Below are positions 1 through 9,250 of a stretch of 64,000 bases of DNA, in pieces; within the stretch, counting starts at the first letter, position 1, and every line of letters begins with the position of its first letter. The position numbers and the translations under genes are program-made. The notes under the pieces were generated by a model. The model worked only from the letters and a program-made list of their open reading frames with translations. It was not told where the DNA came from and ran no database searches. This DNA is from Neospora caninum Liverpool (lineage: Eukaryota; Apicomplexa; Conoidasida; Eucoccidiorida; Sarcocystidae), in the NCBI RefSeq assembly GCF_000208865.1, contig NC_018392.1, forward strand, positions 2,965,348 to 3,029,347, in the 5' to 3' direction.

Positions 1-815
1 CTTGTTCTTCCGATCGCTGGCTTTTCAGGCATGCTGTGATGAATCTCGGCGACGTCGATTCAGTGTCTCTCCATCTGTACATTCCAGAGATCGTGAGGTA
101 ACTTCGAAGTGGAAATCCTTTTTTGCCCCTCCCTCGCTGGACTGTGTTCAAATGCTAGGGAACTCGTGGCTTCTTCCTTGTCTGAAGTACTTTCGTTTCG
201 GGCGGTTACTTTCGCCCCAGACCTTTCTCGGAGGTGGTGTTTGCTAGGTGTGAACACGTCTTGCCTCGCCTCTCTGTTCAGGGGCGGCATTCATCGTGTG
301 CCGAGTTCCCTCGGGGATTTGCCTCTGCTGTCTGTTTCTTTGTCGGTGTTTCCCCTCTTCTTCTCCGTCAACACTCGGTTCGATGATCATGTCTCACAGT
401 CAGCCTTTCCGTGTATGCGTGACTTTCCCTGTCACGGCATGTGCCTCCTTCGTTCCGTCGCCAGAACTCCGTGTCCTTCCCTTTTAGCGTCTCCTCTGTC
501 GCGGTTCCGGGCTTGTTCTGACCGGCCTGTGTTCCAGGTATCTGTGGCGTATGTACACCCCGGAGCTCCCGCCCGCGCTCAAAAATCCCGCGCACAAGAG
601 GGCTGTCTGTTTCGTTCCGTTTACACGTTCGACACACACACACACACGATTTCTCCGCTTGTGCGTGCTTCCTTCTGGAGGAATATCTTTGCTGACCTCT
701 TTCGCCTTTCATTCGGCGTTCCTGCTCGCTGCCAGGTGCAAAATTGTTAACCCCCGCACTCACAACATCACCTGGACGACGTGTTCTGCAAAAGCCCGGG
801 ACGCACCCCCTGCAG
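1..815. other. 5' flank or unresolved 5' exons of the PDXDC1-like gene
   Basis: This stretch is strongly pyrimidine-rich on the plus strand and has no frame that looks like a conserved protein. It could be promoter plus 5' UTR, or it could contain short 5' exons and introns of the gene that follows. A plausible acceptor-donor pair brackets 488-537, but its phase does not match the next resolved exon. A short CA microsatellite lies at about 632-647. No start codon for the downstream gene could be chosen with confidence. Confidence 0.4.
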
Positions 816-3800
816 TCCACCAGCGCCTCCTCCGCATTGTGGCTTCGGCGCTCTTGGATAGGAGTTTTCATGGCGACTGCTACTCTGGAGCAGAAGACAA
901 CGTCTCTTCTTTTTCTCTCTGTCTTCTCTCGGCGTTTCAAAGGGATGATGACTTTGAGTGCAAGCGACAGACTGCGCTCCCGGTTGAGGAGAACGGGAGA
1001 GGCACGGAGTCGGGGTCGTGTGCGCGACGGGTTTCGGCGAAGACCGAATCAGAGAGGAACAAGATCGAAGGACTTTTCGGCTTTGAAAGAAATGCTGCGC
1101 CGCTTGCCGATGAGGCCGTCTTGGCAGTCATCCGGGCCATCGTTGAGTTGTGCACTGACGAAGGAGAAGCCACAGCCACGCAGGACAGGGATGTGAGCAA
1201 ACATGCCGCGGCAGGTGAGAGGCTAATGCTGGATGAGAAAGGGAATCCCAACAAGAAGCGACAGACATGGGGAGCGATGGGCTGGAGACGAAAGTAAGGG
1301 AAGAAAACGCTCATAAGGAATGCACTCTCCACCGTAGGAATGACGTCGCGCTGTCGGGAAAAGAGACAAGATTGGTCAGTCCCCTTCTTTAGCGTCTTTT
1401 GCCTCAGCTTGTGTCTCTTTTGCGTTCGCTGGTTGCTTTTGATCTGCCAGTTCAACCTGACTCCCGCGCACGCTACGGCTTTCGCGTTGGCTCGCGGCGG
1501 CGCACAGTCAACCTTTCTCCGACCGTTTACTGGCGATGTCCGGAGCTTTCCCCGTCATCTTCTGAAGACGAAAGCTGTATAGACAGCAGAGATTCCGCGT
1601 TTCGCGTATGGGATGGATGGCGCCAGGGCCCTCAGCTGTCCAGAGTTGCAGAGCTCTTGCGACACCTGCTTCTCCCCAAGCGGCCATGCTCCGAGACGAG
1701 TACCGCCTCGTTCACTTCTTCGTCTTCTCTTCTGCGTCGTGCATCGCTCCTTCCGCCGTCTTCGCCTTGCTCTTTGTCTTCATGCTCTTCGTCTTTGTGC
1801 TCTTTGTCTGCTTCTCTTTCTTCCTCGGTCCTCAGTTCAAGCGCCGCTTGCGAGATTTTCTCTTACGTAGACGCCGCGATTCTGGCGCACGTCGTTCACT
1901 TTCTCCGGCAGAATGAAGCGGAATCAGAGGCGATCACCGAGGCGCTGACAGCGGGAGAAACTCTGTGTGCCGCTGCCGCTCGCGTCGCCTCCCGCCGATG
2001 TGCATCCGGCAACACGTATTATCGCATGCGGAAAGCGAGTGTCGGCGCTGGAGAGTCAGCGGAAGCCGAGGAAGAAGGGGGCAAAGAAGACGCGTTTTCG
2101 GAGGAGGGCAAATGGGCAGAGCCAACGAGGACGAAAGACTTTGTGCAGAAGCTAGACGAAAAGGTGCTCCGTGATCTGTTTAATTCTGCCTCTCCTGTCT
2201 CGTCTCGTCTCCCTCCTCTTCTCCCTTATTCTTCCCTGGATGAAACGTCGGCATGCCAGAGCACGCTCTGCACCCAGGGGGACGAAGACGGAGAGGGCGA
2301 GGGCCACGAAGAAGTGAACGAGACACACGTGGCAGAAGGGAGCGCAGGGGAGTACACTCGAGGAGAGAGACAGGAAAGAGATACGGCAAATGAACAGAGA
2401 GGACGGCATGGAAAGCTCGAACTCGAAACTGAGCTGCGCGAAGAAGAGAAAAGGCACAAGCGGAGGCGCCGAGCACCTCTGTGTGGTTTCTGGATGCACA
2501 GTGAGGTGTGGGCGTACCTTCATGTCTTTCATCTTGCTCGCTTCAAACCTTCTCTGTCGGACGCTCCTGTAACGCTTCCCCATCGTTTGGTGAACGACCG
2601 CAAACTCCCGAGGCTGAAAAGTGGGCTCCAGTTCTCTCCGTATTCCTTTTTCCCTTCCGTTTCGATTTCATGTTCGTGGCCTTCCCCAAGCGGAGTGCCC
2701 GCTTCTGGTCCTTTCTCTGCCAAAGGAGGTGTCTGCATCTTCGTGTGCAGCGGATCGCCATATATTCGAGCTCTCCATGAAGCCTTTGCGCTGGCTGGGT
2801 TCGCAAAAAGCGGCCGTATCATCGAAGTCCATCAGATGCCGGACAGTGGGGTGATGAGTGTGGCATGCTTGAGAGCGAAGATGAGAGAAGTGAGGGAGAG
2901 CGAGAGAGAAGTGCAGATGAAGAAGGAAAACGCGTCAAAGAAAGAGATGGAGAAAGGAAACGGGGAGGCGAGGAAGGTCGCGCATGGGGAAAGGCACGAA
3001 GAGGGAGACGACGAAGACGAGGAAAGACAAGATAGCTGTTCTTCGTTCGTCATCATTGCCTCGGCGGGCCGAAGCGGAACTCTCGGTGGATTCGACGATT
3101 TCCTTTCTCTCCGTCAACTCGCGGATGAAACAGGCTCGTGGCTGCACATCGACAGCCTGGTCGGCGGCTCTTTCCTCTTCCCTAGGGTAAGCCCATTTGT
3201 CCTCTGCAGACAAGGGGGTGCGCTCGTCGTTGTGTAGGTGTATCTGGATGCAGACCGTTTGCACGGTGCCTCCCCATCCGTCCTGTTGCAGTGCAGGTGC
3301 ATGCCAGCCACATCCGCACCTCCGTGATTTTGGGTGTTATGTACATATATACAGATCTACGTTTGCGCATCTATATCGAAATGTATACGTGCGTATGTAT
3401 CTCTCCCTATATAAATATATATGTAGATTTGTAGACAGAGGTGTGCCGTTGCTCTTTATGCCAGTGCAATGGTTTCGTCATCGCCCGCACGAAAGCGTGT
3501 GGTCAGTCCGTGCCGCTTCTTCCCGGTCATCCTGTGCTGCCTCGTCCCCTTTTTCTCGGCTTTTTTTCTTCTTAGGAAAAGCCCTTTCAGGCGCTGTGCG
3601 CCGGGATGGGCCTCGCGGACTCGCTCACATGGAGCGCGCATGCCTTCCTGACGGCGTCAGACGACCCGACGTCTCCGGTCGCGTTTTTCTGCAGACAGGA
3701 CACTGTCCCTCTCATTCTCGCCTTGGGTCACTTGTCTTCGTCTTCCGCGTATGCAGCCGCGTCCTCTCCCGCCTCTTCGATTTCTTCCTTCGGTGGAGAG

Positions 3801-5300
3801 CCTGTGGTGCGGCCGTCTCGAGGAGCGGAGATTGGCTGCGGGTTCCCGCTGTGGTGTTTCTGGAAGAAGTTGGGAGACACCGGCGTGGCCAATCGCGTGC
3901 GGCAGGTGTACCTACGGTGTCGACAGTTGTCGGGCCTTCTTTCGAACTTCCCTAAGCGCTTGAAGCCACCCGCGTTTCCTGCGGCGCCTGCATCGAGACT
4001 CGCGACGGAAGAGCGCATCCACGAAGGCATGCGCTCGTCAGAGTGTGCAGGGGTCACACGGGGGGAGAAGAAGGGAACCGGTGAGCAGGCCGCAGCAGGA
4101 GAAAGCGAGCGAGGACAGAAAGGAAGCCACAGGTTGGGTGGAGATGAGAAGGAGGAAAGGAGAGGGGAAAACACGGAGAGAAAGGCGAAAGGGCTAGCGA
4201 GAGAGAACGACGAAAGAGCGCGCGAAGGAACCGAACACGGGGCGCGTCTGACGAGGGCACAGGAACCGGGAGAAGACAGAAGAGAAGAGAGAACGGAAGG
4301 AAATCTGGCAGAAGAGGAAGAAGATTCTTTGGACGATGAAGCAGGAAATTACGATACGGCTCATATCCTCGAAGAAGACCGAGCCTTTGTGCGAGACCAC
4401 GAAGAGGCGGTGGACCATCTCGTAGATGCAGCACGAGATATAGTATCGAAAGACCCAGGGGCTTTCTGTCTTTCTGTGGTACCGAAGAGTTCCGCTTCTG
4501 GGGATGCACCGGTACCTCAAATGGTGGCGCCATCGCGTCTCGGAGGTCGCACGGATCCGAATCGCGGAAGGTCCGCTCGTTCGCCAATTTCCGTTCATCG
4601 CGCGCTCGATGAAGATCTGGACGCGGGGACAGAGAAGCTCAATTCTTTCTACTCAGGAACTGCTGCTTTATCTGAAACTGAGCAATGCAGTATGAGTGAA
4701 CCACTCAGTGCTTCCCGGACCTTCTGCGACGACACCGCGTGGGCGTACACCCCGGGCGCCTTCTGTGTGAAGCAGACAGATCGCCCGTCGAGCTTCTCGG
4801 TCTCGTTTTGGTGGATTCCTCCTTATCTACGGGGGGAGGTGCTGTCGAGGAAGACACTCACGTTTTGTAGGGCGACCTGTGAAGAAATTCGATTTTTCGT
4901 GACTCGGATTTTTTATCTCCTCTCTCTTCTTCTTGAGCGCGAGCGCGCGGAACACAAAAGAAACGAAGAGCATGGCAATGCCGTCGAAAAGGAGCTCAAA
5001 GGAAGTGGAGACGCTTTGAGGGACCGAAAGTGGTCAGGAGAGTCAGAATTCCATCTTTCCTCAGATGCGCTGTCCGTGAACCTCGTGGACGATGGCAGTA
5101 TCACAAGCGCAGCTACTCTGGAGGACAGCGAGGAGTCGAAGAGTTCTCTGTCTCTTCCTCCTTCCCTTTCCGTGTGCATTTTAGATCCGCGCGTATGCGA
5201 AGGAGACCTCGTTGCTCTTCTCTGTCTCATCAATCGTCTTGGCATGCTCCTGACTGGAACAGGGACGGCGAATGAGGGAAGAGGTGCCCGGCTTATGTAA
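816..5300 (+). CDS. PDXDC1-like PLP-dependent decarboxylase-fold protein, probable pseudoenzyme
   Basis: Three exons are supported: about 816-1214 (its 5' edge is uncertain), 1451-3186 and 3576-5300, joined by GT-AG introns with matching phases (1, then 0). The core is the group II decarboxylase fold: a conserved SAGRSGTLGGFDDF segment followed by LHIDSLVGG, which carries the aspartate that faces the PLP ring nitrogen, lies at the end of exon 2. Exon 3 opens with GLADSLTWSAHAFL, the block that in active enzymes reads xADSxTWNPHKxx. The lysine is alanine here (codon 3642-3644). The following segment (PLWCFWKKLGDTGVANRVRQ) resembles PDXDC1 more than glutamate or aromatic amino-acid decarboxylases, and PDXDC1 also lacks that lysine as far as I recall. 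Large Glu/Arg-rich and Ser-rich insertions, typical of coccidian proteins, separate the conserved blocks. The stop is TAA at 5298-5300. About 1286 residues are visible and the N-terminus is not resolved. Function is unknown; decarboxylation is unlikely. Confidence 0.7.
3187..3575 (+). other. Intron of the PDXDC1-like gene with TA-rich array
   Basis: The intron is GT-AG and phase 0: it starts GTAAGC after the codons FPR and ends in a T-rich tract plus TTAG before EKPFQ. It contains a degenerate alternating TATA/TGTA array at about 3340-3425. Confidence 0.8.
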
Positions 5301-7020
5301 CCGATCGTTGGAATCGAATTGCGGATTTTGCCGTGTAAGCGTCTGTATATATATCTGTGCATATGCAGATGCATCTGACCGCGCATGTAGAATACGGAGA
5401 GACTCAAGGGCTTTGCCTATAGATGCACACGTACACGTGTACAATTTTAAAGATTAGTAGCTAGATGCGCGCATAGATTGATTTTGATGTATTTTCACAT
5501 GCATCCTGCCATGTAAGCGATTTGCGTGGTTATTTGATCTTTTTCTTTCGGGCCGCCGGTGTTCTGGCGAATTGCTAGCGCTGAGATGAGGCAGATTCAG
5601 TCCTGTCAGAAAATATCGTTATTAGCCGATGGCGTATCTGCCTTGAATCAGTCATCTTCCCTCAAGGTATAGAGGTGGGTGTACAGGCGCCTCATCAAAG
5701 GGGCGGAAAGTGACCGGGTTGCGCATCGCCTCAGGCGTTTCTTGGTACGTGAAGCGCTGTTCCTTATGTCCCGTTTCACATCGCCGGACCCGACGAAAAG
5801 AACGATATTCTACGGGGACAAAACGAGAAAAGCAGTAACAGGGAGGGTGAAAGCCAACGCTGTTCAGTATCGTACCGTTGAGGAGTCCTCTCGCTCTTGC
5901 GTAAGAGATTTGTGCGCCTACGTTTGTTTCGTTTGACATGGGCGTCTTTTGAATCGTTATTGGAGGCCAGTAAGGATCCTAGCCACGTGTCTGCCACTTT
6001 TTTCGGGGCCTGAGTTTCGCGTTCCTTTTACAAGCGTTCAGCGTCGCCCTTCGGGAGGCATACAAGGAATCGCACGAACTGCGAGTTGACACACATCACA
6101 CCTTCCCTCTCGCAGCCGTGCCACGAGCTGCGCGACAGAGCTAAAAGCGTTTAGCGGAAGCGTCTGCTGCTCAGGCTGCGCCCTTCCTCGTGCTGGCAGT
6201 GAAATAGGACAGGTTCAGTCGTGAACTCGGTCTATAGCTTTGGTTCCACGCCTTTTTCCACAGAGCCTACTGAGCGGTTCATCTCGAGGGATACTAAAGA
6301 AATCGAACGACAGGAAACCCCAGAAGTCTTTTTCTTCCAGGAAGACGCTAGCGAGCACTCACTGCCGAGTTACAGAGGGATTGACAGACAGAAGACGGAA
6401 ATGAACGGCTCTTCACGCCTATGCGGATCTCTGACACACAGGTTGTGTGTCCATCGCGTCAGTGACAGAGAGATATTGTCAGCGCACTCCCAACGCTGCC
6501 GTCGGTGTCTGTACACCCGCGCCAACTGTGCGTATTCCCCCTCAAAGGAGGGAAAAGAGAAGTGAGGGAAAGCAGCGGAAACTCGCCATCTGCTGCCGCT
6601 TCCAATCGTCGCTCGATGGCCTTCACTGAGAAGGCGCGGCCAAACTGTTAGATCGGTTAATACACTTTTAGGAGCCATGAAAGAAACACATATACCTACG
6701 TATTTCTGGCTGCATAGATGGAGGCAGCGGCGCACATTGAGCTAGAGATCCGCCGAGGAAATGGTCTGACGATGTGGAGGCCACATGGTTCAGCTGCATG
6801 CCACGTCGAAGGAGGAGAGTGCAAGGTTAAAAACAAAGGAACGTTTGCATCCCAGCACCGAGAACCTTAGGCCAGGCGCCAGAGCAGGAGAAAATGACGG
6901 CAAACGTATCTCGCAGATACCGCTGCCGCCGTCACCGGCGCGATTTCGCACGAGAACGGAAAGCGACAAGAAATCAAGGCGACGAGGCAAGCAGCCGGAT
7001 CCTCAACAGCGCGACCGGAG
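5301..7020. other. Convergent intergenic region, no gene seen
   Basis: These 1.7 kb lie between two convergent genes and must hold both 3' UTRs. A short TA/TG-rich patch occurs near 5340-5375. Open frames here are short, mutually overlapping and of random composition. No RNA gene was recognised. Confidence 0.55.
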
Positions 7021-8082
7021 TTACTCTGCCTCGGCGTGCCGCCGCACAGGGACAAGGTCGCGTTTTCGCTCTGTTTCGAGTTTCTTTTTGTGTCTTCTTT
7101 CTTCGACTTTGGTGCGGCGCTTCGCTCCGCCCGCTCGTCGTGCATTCATTTCTTCGCTAACGAGTTTGCGCAGGTCTCTGCGGCCGAGGAAGAAGGGTTT
7201 CTTTGCAGTTTGTGCGATTTTGTCACGCTCGGCCTTGGTGACTCTCTGGCGGATGTCCATTTCGACGCGGCGGCGCAGTCGCGCCTCGTCCTGACTCTGC
7301 ATTTTTTGCAGTTCGCGCCGCGCGGCTTCGCGTTCAACGGGACTCACCTTCGCTCGCTTGCCTCCGCCCCCCTCGCCACTCCGCCCCGTCTTGACGACTG
7401 TCTTCAGCGTCTCCGTCTCCGCCCGCCGCATGTCGTCGAGAAACGCGTACGCCTGACTGACCATGCGTAGGTTCAACGGCCCACAAGCCTCGCTGAATCG
7501 CGGATCACGGCCTTTTTTTACCTCGCTTTTCCCCTTTCGGCCCTGGACAGCCAGATGGCGCAGCCGCTTCATGTGCATTTTCATCGCCGCTTCTCGCGCT
7601 GCCGAGGCAGCCGCGACGGGGACGGTCCCTGCGTGCACCTTGGCGTTTCCAGGAGAGCTCGTCTCGACTCCTGCGTCTTGGGAACTCGCAGATGTTGGAA
7701 CCCCCACGGGCTGAGACAAAATGCGCTGCGGCCGCCGAGAAGACACCTCCATCGGAGACTTCTTGTTGCCTTTCTTGACAACCTTCTTCACTTCCTTCGC
7801 CTTCTGTGGACGAGAAAGCGTCGGAATGGAAGAAGAGACAGCAGTCTTGTGGGCAGAGCGACCCGCCGGGACAGAAGACTCCGTCCGCAGACCTGAATAG
7901 CCGCGAGAGGAGACTGCAGACGACGGTTTGTCGCTCTTCCCGAGGCTCTGCTCTTCGCGAAACCGCGCCTCCAACAATTTGAGTTGCTGGAGCGGCACTG
8001 CTCGAGCAGCTTCAACAGACGCCGCTCGAAGCTTCTTCGCTCCCATTGTAACCACAAGAAAGAACGGGTTTCCTGTCGACAC
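7021..8082 (-). CDS. RRP36-type rRNA processing protein (main exon)
   Basis: The long minus-strand exon ends at 7021 and encodes a lysine/arginine-rich protein. Its second half matches the RRP36 family. The signature is RDPRF followed about 20 residues later by YAFLDDMRRAE, then a basic helical stretch, then KPFFLGRRDLRKLV and a C-terminal RRHKKKLETERKRD tail, which is the order in yeast and human RRP36. RRP36 is a nucleolar component of the small-subunit processome needed for early pre-18S cleavages. The simplest start is the ATG at 8046-8044 (MGAKKLRAAS), giving about 341 residues. A GT-AG intron with matching phase places this exon (acceptor at 8073-8074, exon from 8072) in frame with upstream exons, so the protein may be longer. 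The N-terminal half is Ser/Lys-rich and probably disordered. The gene is convergent with the PDXDC1-like gene. Confidence 0.8.
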   Translation of the reverse strand: MSTGNPFFLVVTMGAKKLRAASVEAARAVPLQQLKLLEARFREEQSLGKSDKPSSAVSSRGYSGLRTESSVPAGRSAHKTAVSSSIPTLSRPQKAKEVKKVVKKGNKKSPMEVSSRRPQRILSQPVGVPTSASSQDAGVETSSPGNAKVHAGTVPVAAASAAREAAMKMHMKRLRHLAVQGRKGKSEVKKGRDPRFSEACGPLNLRMVSQAYAFLDDMRRAETETLKTVVKTGRSGEGGGGKRAKVSPVEREAARRELQKMQSQDEARLRRRVEMDIRQRVTKAERDKIAQTAKKPFFLGRRDLRKLVSEEMNARRAGGAKRRTKVEERRHKKKLETERKRDLVPVRRHAEAE

Positions 8083-8214
8083 GAGAGAAAGCCTACCGTG
8101 CCTTGTCTTCTCGTTCCTTCACTGCTTCTCCGCCTCTTTGTCCTTACCTCGCTCCTCGCCTCCCACTCGAGTTGCACATCTAAAAGGGTTTACACCAATA
8201 TATAACTGTATGTT

Positions 8215-8239
8215 TATATATATATATATATATATATAT
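8215..8239. repeat. (TA)n array in a probable RRP36-gene intron
   Basis: A pure TA dinucleotide array of about 25 bp lies between the exon starting at 8293 and the one ending at 8072 on the minus strand. Confidence 0.9.
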
Positions 8240-8292
8240 GTATTCGACTAGAGATGAAGAGATGCAGAGAAACTTCGTGCATCTGCATATAC

Positions 8293-8907
8293 TGCGACTC
8301 GGCGAGAGAGGTTTTCTCTTCTTCGGCAAGAGATCTCTGGGGAATGTGCGCTTCTCAAGAAGCAGTTCGGCAGACGAATTCAACGCACGAAAACTTTGAC
8401 GGACCGGGTTCTTGAAGAAAACAGCTTCGGAAAAGTCGAGCGTCCCGCTAGGGACGCGTTCACCCTCGGCTGGCCGCCAGGCGTGGAGACCTAGCAGCCT
8501 TTCGCGGGGATCACAGAGAACAGCCGCGATTGCGTCTCGAAAAACGCGCTTCTCCGGCTCATACGCGAGCATAGTCTCCCGAAATTTTAGACGGAAACGT
8601 CTCCTTTGCTCCACGAACCAGCGCAGAACTCGATTCAACGCTAAACGGGGAGCGCGGGCACGAGAGAAAACAAGGCCTGAATGGAGGAAGAGAAAAAAAC
8701 GAGGGAGACAAGACGACTAAACAAAGGCCTCAGAGGCTTCTCGGTTTCCTCACAGTCGGAGAGAGAACATCTGTTCGGCTGAAGGACATCGATGGCTTCG
8801 CTTCGAAAAAGCGAGGACGCATGCAGTTGCGGAAAACGCGGTTTTCTTTTTCGCGGACTCGCGTTGAGTGTGTTTGACAGCAGCAACACCGAGCGAGGAA
8901 GACGCAC
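8293..8907 (-). CDS. Probable 5' exons of the RRP36 gene (or a small separate gene)
   Basis: Two further minus-strand exons fit in phase upstream of RRP36: 8293-8640 (acceptor TTTAG at 8641-8642, donor GTATAT from 8292) and an exon ending at 8754 (donor GTGAGG). Both junctions are phase 1, and joining 8293 to 8072 keeps the frame open into RRP36. The 8293-8640 exon encodes a basic then hydrophobic-charged segment (LRWFVEQRRRFRLKF, later RLLGLHAWRPAEGERV) that I do not recognise. No ATG is found in the most upstream exon before an in-frame stop, so at least one more 5' exon is needed if this is coding. Alternatively the exons belong to a separate or untranslated leader. The intron between 8293 and 8072 holds a (TA)n array at 8215-8239. 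Confidence 0.4.
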
Positions 8908-9250
8908 AGAAGGTATCTCTCTCCTTCGTTCTCACATGTGGTCACTCCGTTTTTCCTTTGTCGTCCTGTGTGACTTTCTTCTTCCTCCAGAGGAAAAAAG
9001 AGTCTCCAGGCTTCTCTTTGACGCCATCGAGAGACACTGTGAAAAGAGCGATGGACGCGCCCGTCGCCCGGCCCAGGGGCCGAATCCCCGGTTATTCGGG
9101 GGGAAGAGTGCTTTATGCTCCCTACTCTTGAGCCTTCTCTTCTGCGGGCGTTCCTCCCGTCTGCCTTTTCGTGTCTTGTTGCTCCAAACCTAGCCGGCGT
9201 CTCCGGCCTTTCCTCCTGTCTGACCCCCTGACTTGTTCCTCCCACACAGG
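8908..9250. promoter_or_regulatory. Short divergent (head-to-head) promoter region
   Basis: About 340 bp separate the 5'-most minus-strand exon linked to RRP36 from the ATG of the plus-strand pseudouridine synthase. A pyrimidine tract followed by CACACAG at 9243-9249, directly before the ATG at 9251, looks like a splice acceptor, so the plus-strand gene probably has an intron in its 5' UTR or an upstream coding exon. No individual promoter element could be assigned. Confidence 0.4.

Noticed and set aside
109..750. 213-codon plus-strand frame at the window start
   Set aside because: Its composition matches CT-rich non-coding DNA and it overlaps several equally open frames; no family signal.
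8215..8239. TA arrays as telomere or transposon ends
   Set aside because: They are simple dinucleotide tracts without telomere units, inverted ends or target-site duplications.
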